In this document: piece after piece, positions 25,755 through 33,604 of the stretch | Numbering within the stretch: the first letter of the stretch is position 1 | Layout: each line of letters begins with the position of its first letter | Assembly (NCBI RefSeq): GCF_024054565.1 | Contig: NZ_JAMXLR010000095.1 | Span: 101,966 to 165,965 of the forward strand | DNA: 64,000 nucleotides | Source of the DNA: Aeoliella straminimaris | Lineage (GTDB): Bacteria > Planctomycetota > Planctomycetia > Pirellulales > Lacipirellulaceae | Reading direction: 5' to 3' | The notes under the pieces: model-generated | Told to the model about the DNA's origin: nothing | Seen by the model: only the letters and a program-made list of their open reading frames with translations | Databases searched by the model: none | Position numbers and translations under genes: made by a program

Positions 25755-28028
25755 ATGAGACTTTCAGTAGCCTGTGTGATGCTTGCCGCGCTGTTGGTGC
25801 CATTGGCGGCCCAGGCCGAATTGCCCGTTGCGGACCAGTGGACTTACACCTTCAAGCGCCCCGCCGACGGGTGGCAACAGCCCGAGTTCGACGCTTCCGC
25901 CTGGAAGGAAGGTAAGGGAGGCTTCGGCACGGCCGGTACTCCGAAGGCACGCATTCAAACCGAGTGGGCCGAAAACAACATCTGGCTCCGTAAGGAGTTT
26001 GAGGTTCCGGCCATTCCCGCCAAACCTGCCCTGCTGGTGCACCACGACGAAGACGCCCAGGTTTTCATCAACGGCAAGCCTGCGGCCCGGCTCGAAGGGT
26101 TCACCACCGACTACAAAGTCGTGCCGCTTTCGGAGCGGGCTGCCGGGGCGTTGAAGAAGGGCGAGAATCTGCTGGCCGTTCACTGCCGGCAACGCGAGGG
26201 AGGCCAGTTTATCGACGTGCATGTGATCGACGCCGAGGACGTGCCGAAGTTGCCGATTCCCCCGGCCATGACCACCCCTTTCAAGAGCGACCTGATCACC
26301 AAGTGGGGCGAGGAAGTCACTGCGGAGAACGTTTGGGCCGAGTACCCGCGTCCGCAACTCGAGCGTAGCAGTTGGCAGAACCTTAACGGCAATTGGGACT
26401 ACGCCATCACCGACCGCCAAGAGAAGTCTGCCCCCGCGAACTGGGACGGCGAGATCCTGGTGCCGTTCTGCCTGGAGTCGAAACTAGGCGGAGTGCAGCG
26501 GCTGCTGCTGGATGATGAGGCGCTGTGGTACCACCGCACGTTCAAGGTCGACGAAGTCAAAGACCAACGCACGTTGTTGAACTTCGAAGCGGTTGACTAT
26601 CGCTGCGAGGTGTTGGTCAACGGCCAATCGGTCGGCAAGCACCAGGGCGGCAACACCCCCTTCACGATCGACATCACCGACGCCGTGAAACAGGGCGAAA
26701 ACACCCTGGTGGTGCGCGTGGAAGACGATACCGAAGAGTGGCAACTCCGCGGCAAGCAGGTCCGCAATCCCAACGGTATCTGGTACACCCGCGTTTCAGG
26801 CATCTGGCAGACCGTGTGGCTGGAGCAAGTGGCCGATAGCTACATCGAAGATGTCACCATCGGTACCGACGCCGAAGCGGGCAAGATCAATCTGGTAGTC
26901 GACACCGCAGGTGGCAAACCGGCGGATACAAAGTTCCGTGTTGCGGTTCTGGACGATGGAAAGGCCGTTGTGCCGGCCACTGAGTCGTCGTCGAACGAGC
27001 TGTCGATCCGCGTGCCAGATGCCAAGCTGTGGAGCCCCGACAGCCCGCATCTGTACGAGTTGGAAATCACCCTGCTGGATGGCGACCAAGTAGTCGATCA
27101 GGTGAAGTCGTACGCCGGCATTCGCGACGTCGGCACCACCCGCGATGCTGACGGTAACCTGCGATTCACGCTCAACGGCAAAAAGATCTTCCACTGGGGA
27201 CCGCTCGATCAGGGCTGGTGGCCCGATGGTCTGCTGACCCCGCCTTCGGACGAGGCCATGGCCTACGACGTGGAATACCTGAAGGATGCCGGCTTCAACA
27301 TGATTCGCAAGCACATCAAGGTTGAGCCGCGGCGATACTACTACCACTGCGACCGCCTGGGCATCATGCTGTGGCAGGATCAGGTCAGCGGTGGCGCCTC
27401 GCCTCCTTGGACCCACCTGAAGCCTAACCCCACGGATGCCGACTGGCCCGACGAACACCACCAGCAGTACATGACCGAGCTGGAATGGATGATCGATTCG
27501 CTGGAGAGCCATCCCTCGATCGTGGTGTGGGTGCCTTTTAACGAAGCTTGGGGGCAGCATCGCAGTGTCGAGGTGGCGAACTGGATCACCGAACGCGATC
27601 CCTCGCGACTGGTGAACGTCTCCAGTGGTGGTAACTTCTGGCCGGCAGGTAACATTGTCGACCAGCACAGCTACCCCCACCCCAGCTTCCCCTTCGACAA
27701 GTCTCGCTTTTCCGAGTTCGTTAAAGTTGTCGGGGAGTTCGGTGGTCACGGCTATCCCGTGAAGGAACACCTGTGGTTCTCGGGGCGGCGCAACTGGGGG
27801 TATGGCGGTTTGCCCAAGAACAAGCAGGAGTACCAGGGACGCTACGAGACTTCCCTCGACCGGTTGGTGGAACTCAAGCAGCAAGGCATCGCTGGTGGTG
27901 TCTACACGCAGACCACTGACGTGGAAGGCGAGATCAACGGTCTGATGACCTACGATCGCCGCGTCATCAAGCTCCCCGCCGAGCAACTGCATCAGTTGCA
28001 CGACCGCCTGTACGAGGGCGACGAATAG
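25755..28028 (+). CDS. Secreted glycoside hydrolase family 2 enzyme
   Basis: This 757-residue protein has a Sec signal peptide (residues 1-22, ending AAQA). GH2 domains follow in the usual order: an N-terminal jelly-roll sugar-binding domain (WLRKEFEVP, then LVHHDEDAQVFINGKPA), an immunoglobulin-like sandwich (about 395-455), and a TIM barrel from about 465. The proposed acid/base is Glu597 in VPFNEAWGQ and the likely nucleophile is Glu661 in VGEFGGHGYP. The middle part LPIPPAMTTPFKSDL precedes a second jelly-roll-like segment (RTLLNFEAVDYRCEVLVNGQ), so the protein seems to carry two such domains. Family activities include beta-galactosidase and beta-glucuronidase; the substrate cannot be set from sequence. 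A stable stem-loop lies 25 bases after the stop codon. It likely degrades algal or plant polysaccharide outside the cytoplasm. Confidence 0.93.
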   Translation: MRLSVACVMLAALLVPLAAQAELPVADQWTYTFKRPADGWQQPEFDASAWKEGKGGFGTAGTPKARIQTEWAENNIWLRKEFEVPAIPAKPALLVHHDEDAQVFINGKPAARLEGFTTDYKVVPLSERAAGALKKGENLLAVHCRQREGGQFIDVHVIDAEDVPKLPIPPAMTTPFKSDLITKWGEEVTAENVWAEYPRPQLERSSWQNLNGNWDYAITDRQEKSAPANWDGEILVPFCLESKLGGVQRLLLDDEALWYHRTFKVDEVKDQRTLLNFEAVDYRCEVLVNGQSVGKHQGGNTPFTIDITDAVKQGENTLVVRVEDDTEEWQLRGKQVRNPNGIWYTRVSGIWQTVWLEQVADSYIEDVTIGTDAEAGKINLVVDTAGGKPADTKFRVAVLDDGKAVVPATESSSNELSIRVPDAKLWSPDSPHLYELEITLLDGDQVVDQVKSYAGIRDVGTTRDADGNLRFTLNGKKIFHWGPLDQGWWPDGLLTPPSDEAMAYDVEYLKDAGFNMIRKHIKVEPRRYYYHCDRLGIMLWQDQVSGGASPPWTHLKPNPTDADWPDEHHQQYMTELEWMIDSLESHPSIVVWVPFNEAWGQHRSVEVANWITERDPSRLVNVSSGGNFWPAGNIVDQHSYPHPSFPFDKSRFSEFVKVVGEFGGHGYPVKEHLWFSGRRNWGYGGLPKNKQEYQGRYETSLDRLVELKQQGIAGGVYTQTTDVEGEINGLMTYDRRVIKLPAEQLHQLHDRLYEGDE

Positions 28029-28052
28029 CAGCGCCAAACAACCGTGGCCGCG

Positions 28053-28101
28053 CCGGTCGTGAAGAATCTTCCCCCTGGCCTCACGACCGGTGCGCCACGC
28101 T
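28053..28101 (+). terminator. Likely terminator hairpin after the GH2 gene
   Basis: CCGGTCGTGA at 28053-28062 pairs perfectly with TCACGACCGG at 28081-28090, and the flanking GCG/CGC can extend the stem. The loop is 18 bases. A short T-run (CTTTTC) follows near 28100, so it could act as an intrinsic terminator, though the distance from the stem to the T-run is longer than ideal. Confidence 0.5.
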
Positions 28102-28217
28102 TTTCGTGCAGCGCTCACAAAGTCAGAAACGGCCTTCGCGGCAGCTTTGACAGCCTTGGTGGTCGCGCTGGCATGTGGTGCAGCAACGGTATCGGTGGAA
28201 GCAAGCTGCGAAGAGCC

Positions 28218-28451
28218 TCACCCCAGGATGCTCAGCACCAGCATCAGTATCGCCCACGCTACGATTACTGCGCGGATTACCGGCCCCGGGTGGTCGTGGT
28301 CGCGAGCGGACTCGACGCGAAAGTCGTAGTCCGAGTTGATGCTGGCCATGTCCCTTTCGAACCGCTCGCGGCGCTTCCTTCGCACTTCGGCTATCTCGCC
28401 GAACAGTCGATCGGCTTCGGTCGAAACCAGATGTGACGAGTGGAGGGGCAT
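28218..28451 (-). CDS. Small hypothetical protein with C-terminal transmembrane helix
   Basis: This 77-residue reading frame begins MPLHSSHLVSTEADRLFGE, continues with a basic/acidic helical stretch (IAEVRRKRRERFERDMASIN) and ends in a single hydrophobic helix (VIRAVIVAWAILMLVLSILG). The pattern is that of a small tail-anchored inner-membrane protein. The ribosome-binding site is weak and the family was not recognised, so it remains a prediction based on composition. It lies between the converging GH2 gene and the DUF2608 gene on the same strand as the latter; the gap to that gene is 116 bases. Nothing more can be said about function. Confidence 0.45.
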   Translation of the reverse strand: MPLHSSHLVSTEADRLFGEIAEVRRKRRERFERDMASINSDYDFRVESARDHDHPGPVIRAVIVAWAILMLVLSILG

Positions 28452-28566
28452 GGTTTGTCCGCTCTTGGGAAGAGGGGGGACGCACTACCATTAAGATAGC
28501 ATTCGCGAGATGCGGTGTCGATTAACCACATCGGGGGGCATCCCCTCGAGTGGGGGATACCCGCGG

Positions 28567-29523
28567 CTAAGGGGCGGCCGCTTCGGCCACTTCGGGCTGC
28601 GATGCTTCGCCATGCAGCAGGGCGTCGATGGCCTGCCACTGGCGGGTGACCTCCTGCTTGTCGCCGTAGGCGAACTGCTTCACGCGGGCCGCTTCGTGCG
28701 TGTAGTGAAACGTGGTGACGTCCAATCCGCGGCGAGCCATGGCATCGTACACTCGGCTCACATGGCGCCCGTGGTCGTCCACGTAGATGATCGCGTCATA
28801 CGGCTTGTTCACCAGGTGCATGAACATCAGCAGCATCGCACCTTTGTGCTGACCCGACGTCATGAGCACGCCATCGGCGTAGCTCACCTCGCGAGGATTG
28901 TCCGGCAGGTGAAATACCTTCATCTCATGCGCGGTCAGGCCGAAGGCTGCGGGCGTTTCGGTGTTGTAGGGGATGAACCGCGATCCCGTTTCGTAGGGAT
29001 TGTCGGCATCGCCGGCGAACAAGCTAATCCGTGGGGCGGTCTTCGCGAAGTCGTAACCTGCTCGCTTGAGTTCCCGCAACGTGGCCGCGCGGTAGTCGTC
29101 GCCCCGCGAGGTCAGCACCAGAGTGTCGACTCCCAGATTTTGCAATTCCTGCACTTGCTCGGGTTGCTCGGCCTCGGGGGGATGCATGTGGTGTGCGGCG
29201 TACAGCAGACCTTGTACCTCCAGCAATTCACCAAAGTTCTGGCCTACCAGGTGGGGCGAATCGGGCTGCTGATCCAGCAGGAATTCCTGCCACTCGAACC
29301 ACTGGTCGCTGCCCAAGTCGCTGTCCATGGCCAGCAGCGTGTTGTCGATATCCATCACCACCAGCACCCGCTCGGGGCCGAACTGATGGGCGTACGCTTG
29401 GGTCTGCTCCACGACCGGAGCGAAGGACTCGGTCTCGCGAAAATCCGAGCCCCAGCAAGGCGAAATCGCCAAAATCAGCACTGTTATCAGTGTTGCCAAC
29501 TGGCAACTAGTCCGATAGGTCAT
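28567..29523 (-). CDS. DUF2608 family protein, HAD-like fold, secreted
   Basis: This 318-residue protein starts with a Sec signal peptide (TSCQLATLITVLILAISPCWG). The core carries HAD-superfamily motifs: VVMDIDNTLLAMDSD (motif I with DxDxT), TLVLTSRGDDYR (motif II-like) and IIYVDDHGRHV (motif IV). The overall arrangement, including an EWQEFLLDQQPD-type insert, matches DUF2608, a family known mostly from Chlamydia, Legionella and Planctomycetes. HAD proteins of this type may act as phosphatases, but the periplasmic location is unusual for the superfamily and the substrate is unknown. The C-terminus is Ala/Glu-rich (ASQPEVAEAAAP). The gene is divergent from the cytosine deaminase gene (104 bases apart). 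Confidence 0.82.
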   Translation of the reverse strand: MTYRTSCQLATLITVLILAISPCWGSDFRETESFAPVVEQTQAYAHQFGPERVLVVMDIDNTLLAMDSDLGSDQWFEWQEFLLDQQPDSPHLVGQNFGELLEVQGLLYAAHHMHPPEAEQPEQVQELQNLGVDTLVLTSRGDDYRAATLRELKRAGYDFAKTAPRISLFAGDADNPYETGSRFIPYNTETPAAFGLTAHEMKVFHLPDNPREVSYADGVLMTSGQHKGAMLLMFMHLVNKPYDAIIYVDDHGRHVSRVYDAMARRGLDVTTFHYTHEAARVKQFAYGDKQEVTRQWQAIDALLHGEASQPEVAEAAAP

Positions 29524-29626
29524 AGGATGGCGGTCATTCGGAGGCGCAGTGATGTAAACTTTCTAGCATACGTTGCTCCCCAATGGTGTGCCACTACACT
29601 CCCCCTGAATTGCCCAAGGTAACTGC

Positions 29627-30073
29627 ATGTCCCAAGACGAATTTTTGGCCGCCGCTATCGAAGAAGCCAAGCTCGGAGCCGAGGAAGGTGGTATTCCCAT
29701 CGGTTCGGTGCTGGTGATCGACGGCGAGATCATCGGCCGTGGGCACAATCGTCGCGAGCAGCGGTTTAGCGCCATTCTGCACGCCGAGATGGACTGCCTG
29801 GAGAACGCGGGTCGGTTGAGCCCTGCTGAGTACCGCCGGTCGGTGCTGTACTCCACGTTGTCGCCTTGCGACATGTGCAGCGGGGCGGCGCTGCTTTACA
29901 AAATTCCCAAGATCATTGTCGGCGAGAACGTTACCTTCCAGGGGCCGGAAGAGTACGTTCGCGGCCGTGGAGTCGAGCTCGAAATCGTCAACCATCCCGA
30001 GTGCATCGCCTTGATGCGGGACTTCATCGAGCATTACCCTGAACTCTGGAACGAAGACATCGGGGAAGTCTGA
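29627..30073 (+). CDS. Cytosine deaminase of the yeast FCY1 type (zinc nucleoside deaminase fold)
   Basis: The 148-residue protein matches the small zinc-dependent cytidine/cytosine deaminase fold. The ligands are His52 and Cys81/Cys84 with catalytic Glu54 (HAE and SPCDMC). The layout is strikingly like yeast cytosine deaminase FCY1: GGIPIGSVLV, GRGHN, AILHAEMDCLENAGRL, YSTLSPCDMCSGA and a C-terminal end WNEDIGE that corresponds to FCY1's WFEDIGE. The zinc-site residues are each 10 positions earlier than in FCY1 (H62, E64, C91, C94). The reaction is cytosine to uracil plus ammonia for pyrimidine salvage. This is distinct from the large bacterial CodA of the amidohydrolase family. The ribosome site is not strong. 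It is followed by a gene-free stretch with repeats. Confidence 0.88.
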   Translation: MSQDEFLAAAIEEAKLGAEEGGIPIGSVLVIDGEIIGRGHNRREQRFSAILHAEMDCLENAGRLSPAEYRRSVLYSTLSPCDMCSGAALLYKIPKIIVGENVTFQGPEEYVRGRGVELEIVNHPECIALMRDFIEHYPELWNEDIGEV

Positions 30074-30137
30074 ATGACAAATGACGAAATAACCAATGAT
30101 GACAGTCGTTGGTCGCTTCGACATTCGTCGTTCACAC
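30071..30137. repeat. Degenerate short repeats of the ATGACRAA kind
   Basis: The stretch after the deaminase gene contains AATGACAAATGACGAAAT followed by CCAATGATGACAG and, on the opposite strand, further CATTCGTCGTT-like units. It looks like a small array of imperfect repeats of about 8-9 bases, a type seen between genes in Planctomycetes. I see no protein-coding potential, and no function can be assigned. Confidence 0.4.
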
Positions 30138-30605
30138 GCCGCGACATCCTCCGGTACAAAACCGCTTGTACCGAGTGATGCCACTGCCGCGGCTGACGCG
30201 CAGTTCCACCAGCGCGCCGCAGCGGGAGCAGAACTCCGGATCCTCGTCGGGCAACGTGCCGGTTTCCGACTTGTGCTGACACTCGGTGCACCGCTTGGTC
30301 TCGGGCAGGAACTCCAATCGCTCGGGATCGATCGGCTGGCGGCATATCTCGCACAGCACGGCCGCTTGCCAGTCGCCATCGTCGTCCCACTCGTCGTCGG
30401 CATCGTTGGCCTTGAGTCCCACCTCTTTGCACCCAGGGCAGGTCATCAGAGGCGTGTACTCCGCCAGCAGCGCTTCGACAATCGATTCGTCAGGATCCTT
30501 ATCCCGCCGCAACTGCCCCACGATCCGCAGCCGCGCGACTAGATCGTCTCGGCCGCAAACCGTGCGATATCCACAACGTCGGCATTCGAGGACTTTGCGA
30601 AGCAT
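30132..30605 (-). CDS. Multi-zinc-ribbon protein with DksA/TraR-type zinc finger
   Basis: The 157-residue protein is read from MLRKVLECRRCGYR (ATG at 30605); longer starts upstream add a low-complexity leader that I do not support. It contains several CxxC pairs: CRRCGYRTVC near the start, CPGC near residue 55, then CEICRQPIDPERLEFLPETK followed by CTEC, which is the C4 zinc-finger pattern of DksA/TraR proteins, and CSRCG near the end with a final CTGGC. There is an acidic stretch (DADDEWDDDGD) between them. DksA-like proteins bind the RNA polymerase secondary channel, but this protein lacks the long coiled coil of DksA and so that role is uncertain. An RNA-polymerase-binding or metal-sensing role is possible. 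It is alone, convergent with the cytosine deaminase gene. Confidence 0.72.
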   Translation of the reverse strand: MLRKVLECRRCGYRTVCGRDDLVARLRIVGQLRRDKDPDESIVEALLAEYTPLMTCPGCKEVGLKANDADDEWDDDGDWQAAVLCEICRQPIDPERLEFLPETKRCTECQHKSETGTLPDEDPEFCSRCGALVELRVSRGSGITRYKRFCTGGCRGV

Positions 30606-31125
30606 GATTCCGGTGGGGTGTTCGTGTGTAGCTCCCGTCGCCAGACGGAGGAGTTTAATCGCATCGTGAGCCGGCTGGTGACTTTGCGCCCCCGTATCAG
30701 CGAGGTCGCCCGCCATTACGTCCCACTCCGTTGGGGGAAAGCGTTCGGGTGGGGATGGGCTCGGCGTGGAATTTGCCAAGCGAAGGCCCCGGGTGCCTTT
30801 GTACCTATACATAAAATCACGCGTTCATTAGATCAAACTGCCGCGCGAATTCAACCGCGGTACTTGGACAGGCCTTGTGAGTCGGCTGTCCAAGTTGCAC
30901 GCCGCTTGTGCCCCGCGGTCAACGCTACCGATGGCGGAGCCTGACCACGGCTTTGCAGCCAACCGCATGCTGGCGGCCCGTCACATTAGCGGGTCGCCAA
31001 CGGCTGGGCAGATGCCGGTGCCATGGATTTGAATTACCATGAAGCCTTGCCCACCAAGCGCGAGTGGTCCGAACGCTCCGACAGCTTTTTTCGCCAATAC
31101 TCTCCGATAAGAGTCGTGGTAACTT
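30606..31125. other. Gene-free region upstream of sulfatase with 10-bp inverted repeat
   Basis: The 520 bases between the zinc-ribbon gene (minus) and the sulfatase gene (plus) show no convincing coding sequence. The main feature is a perfect inverted repeat ACTTGGACAG (30862-30871) / CTGTCCAAGT (30886-30895) with a 14-base loop. No T-run follows. It could be an operator or a leader structure of the sulfatase gene. Confidence 0.5.
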
Positions 31126-32505
31126 ATGAAATTCTTGTGCACCCTCGTTGTCTTGCTAACCGCAGGTACGGTACACGGCCAGCAACCGACCGAAAGACCG
31201 AACATCATTGTCATCCTTGCCGACGATGCTGGCTACCACGAGTTCTCGATGCAGGGCTCCACGACCATCCCCACGCCTCGCATCGACTCGATCGCTGCCA
31301 GTGGTGTTAAGTTTTCCAACGGCTACGTCTCCGGCTGTGTCTGCAGTCCGACGCGGGCGGGGCTGCTGACGGGTCGCTATCAACAGCGTTTCGGTCACGA
31401 GTTCAACATTCCACCCGCATACAGCGAAACCAATGGCCTGCCACTCAGCGAAGCGACGATCGCTGACGCAATGAAAAGCGCCGGCTACCGCACGATCGCG
31501 CTCGGTAAGTGGCATTTGGGTTACGCGCCGAAGTTCCATCCCCTCGAACGTGGCTTTACGGACTACTATGGCTTCCTGCAGGGAGCCCGCAGTTATTGGC
31601 CGTTGGCCAAGCCAACACGACTTAATCGACTTCTCCACGATCGCGAGCCGGTCAAGCCGGAGGAGTTCGACTACATGACTGATGAACTTGGTCAGAAGGC
31701 GTGTGAGTACATCGCACAGAATAGGGACCAACCGTTTTTCATGTATCTGGCATTCAATGCTACCCACGGGCCGCTCCACGCGACGCCGGCCGATCTGGCG
31801 AAGACCGAGGGTGACAAGATTGCTGCGATGACGATCGCTTTGGACCGGGCGGTGGGATATGTGCTCGATGAACTGGAAAAACAGAATCTCGTTGATAACA
31901 CGCTGGTCGTTTTTATCAACGACAACGGCGGGGCAACGGGCCACGACAACTATCCCCTTCGCGGCCACAAAGGTTCTACCTGGGAAGGTGGCATCCGCGT
32001 ACCGTTTGCCATGCAACTGCCCGGTGTGATCCCCAAAGGTCAAGTGTTCGAGTTCCCGGTTATTCAGTTGGACCTGATGGCGACTTCGATGGCGCTGGCC
32101 GGCGTCGAGCAAGCCCTCGGCAAGCCGCTCGACGGGGTCGACCTGCTCCCCTTTGTCACTGGCCAGAACAAGGGTCGTCCTCACCAGACCTTGTTCTGGA
32201 AAAACGGCGACAGATGGGCGGTCCGCGATGGGGATTGGAAACTCGTCGCCGGAAATCGTGCAACCAAGTCCACCCCCGGTCAGATGGAGCTCGAACTGTT
32301 TGACTTGTCCACCGACATCGGCGAACAGCACAACTTGGCTGCCAGTCACTCGGTGGACGTTCAACGCCTGCAGGAACTGTACGAAGCATGGAAGCGTGAC
32401 TTTCCCGCGCCACGTTGGGGAGGCGGTGCTCGAGCAAAACGAGCCAACAACAACGCGAAGTCGGCTCCTGCCAAGCGTGCCCGGAAACCGGCGGCGACAA
32501 AATAG
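31126..32505 (+). CDS. Secreted sulfatase (type I, formylglycine-dependent)
   Basis: The 459-residue protein has a signal peptide (residues 1-18) and the sulfatase core. The maturation motif is CSPTRAGLLTGR with Cys73 as the residue converted to formylglycine by FGE. The metal-binding start is NIIVILADDAG (Asp33, Asp34) and further motifs include GKWHLG and DNGGATGHDNYPLRGHKGS. It hydrolyses sulfate esters, most likely on extracellular polysaccharides such as algal carrageenan or fucoidan, although the substrate is not predictable. The C-terminus has a basic, low-complexity tail (KRANNNAKSAPAKRARKPA) that is unusual for a secreted sulfatase and may bind polyanions. The gene appears to be monocistronic, with a 222-base gap before the next gene. 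Confidence 0.93.
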   Translation: MKFLCTLVVLLTAGTVHGQQPTERPNIIVILADDAGYHEFSMQGSTTIPTPRIDSIAASGVKFSNGYVSGCVCSPTRAGLLTGRYQQRFGHEFNIPPAYSETNGLPLSEATIADAMKSAGYRTIALGKWHLGYAPKFHPLERGFTDYYGFLQGARSYWPLAKPTRLNRLLHDREPVKPEEFDYMTDELGQKACEYIAQNRDQPFFMYLAFNATHGPLHATPADLAKTEGDKIAAMTIALDRAVGYVLDELEKQNLVDNTLVVFINDNGGATGHDNYPLRGHKGSTWEGGIRVPFAMQLPGVIPKGQVFEFPVIQLDLMATSMALAGVEQALGKPLDGVDLLPFVTGQNKGRPHQTLFWKNGDRWAVRDGDWKLVAGNRATKSTPGQMELELFDLSTDIGEQHNLAASHSVDVQRLQELYEAWKRDFPAPRWGGGARAKRANNNAKSAPAKRARKPAATK

Positions 32506-32727
32506 GAACTCGGAGTAACCTGTTGCTGAACCGGTTGGGCAATGGTCGGAGATGACAGGTCGGCCATTGCGCATTTTCGACAGGGCGAAGGTGCGCACCG
32601 TTCTACAGGGCACCTGCGGCCGCTTTCCCTATTTTTTCTCGGGCGTAGTTAGCTGCCTGTGATGGCATTCTCGCGTAGTGGTCAGATGGAGTCGCCAGCG
32701 GTGCTTCCCTTTCGACCGGAGAATGCC

Positions 32728-33579
32728 ATGCTTGCCAATCAATGCGATCGACTGGTCCGTCTGGTGTCGATGAGTCAAACCTTGGTGGTGGGCCTGGCCG
32801 TGGCAACCACTGCGAGCGGGGTGGAGAGCCGGTTCGACGCCGATGCCGAAGGTTGGATTATCACCGACGACGGTCAGGCCGCAGGCGAGCCGGCTAGATA
32901 CAGCGATGGCGGGCACATCTTTCACCAAGAAGGGTTGTTTGCCACCGACGACTGGTACTTTCGTGCACCGGCCAAGTTCCGAGGCAACTTTTCTTCGGCC
33001 TACGGCGCCCAGCTGGAGTACGACCTGCGGCAGAGCGGAACGGGAGAGGACTTCGAGCTCGACGAAATCTATCTGCGAGGTGGTGGGCTCACGCTGACCA
33101 TGCAGACGGCACCCCCAGGACAAAGTTGGACTAGTTACTCCATTCCGCTGGTCGAATCCGCGGGGTGGAAGTTGAACAGTCGATCGCCCACGCAAGACGA
33201 GTTGCTCGCGGTGCTTGCCAACCTGACCGACTTGCAGATACGTGGTGAGTTCCAGTTTGGGAGCGATACCGGCTATCTAGATAACGTGGTTCTGCCCGAG
33301 TTCACAAGTCCCCGAGTGGTGGGCGACTACGACCGCAATGGAGTGGTGGATGCGGAGGACTATCAACTGTGGAAGTCGACCTTTGGCTCGACGGACATTC
33401 TGTTGGCCGACGGCGATGCCAGCGGCTCGGTGGACCTGGCCGACTATCCCGTGTGGCGTAACAACCTGGGTGCTGCCCTGCCAGCGAACGCGGCGGTGAA
33501 TGCCGTTCCCGAGCCATCACCGCTGTGGTTCGGGCTGGCGGCCGTGTGCTGCGGACTGCTGCTACGCTGGCTTCTCTAA
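32728..33579 (+). CDS. Dockerin-containing PEP-CTERM protein
   Basis: This 283-residue protein starts at ATG 32728, with GGAGAA 4 bases before. The signal peptide includes MSQTLVVGLAVATTASG. Next is a laminin-B/Domain IV-like beta domain (RFDADAEGWIITDDG, then YLRGGGLTLTMQT). A type I dockerin-like repeat pair follows (DYDRNGVVDAEDYQLWK and DGDASGSVDLADYPVWR), each with a calcium-loop pattern. The C-terminus is a PEP-CTERM-type sorting signal (VPEPSPLWFGLAAVCCGLLL then Arg). This suggests export, recognition by an exosortase-type enzyme and display on the surface. The dockerin may bind a cohesin partner not in this window. The arrangement dockerin followed by PEP-CTERM is common in Planctomycetes. 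Carbohydrate binding is an inference from the laminin-B-like domain. Confidence 0.8.
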   Translation: MLANQCDRLVRLVSMSQTLVVGLAVATTASGVESRFDADAEGWIITDDGQAAGEPARYSDGGHIFHQEGLFATDDWYFRAPAKFRGNFSSAYGAQLEYDLRQSGTGEDFELDEIYLRGGGLTLTMQTAPPGQSWTSYSIPLVESAGWKLNSRSPTQDELLAVLANLTDLQIRGEFQFGSDTGYLDNVVLPEFTSPRVVGDYDRNGVVDAEDYQLWKSTFGSTDILLADGDASGSVDLADYPVWRNNLGAALPANAAVNAVPEPSPLWFGLAAVCCGLLLRWLL

Positions 33580-33604
33580 GACCGCTTGCCCTCCCTGCCC
33601 TGCT

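Noticed and set aside
26796..28118. Open frame of 440 codons opposite the GH2 gene
   Set aside because: It lies wholly antisense to a convincing GH2 enzyme with signal peptide and catalytic residues and shows no protein family features.
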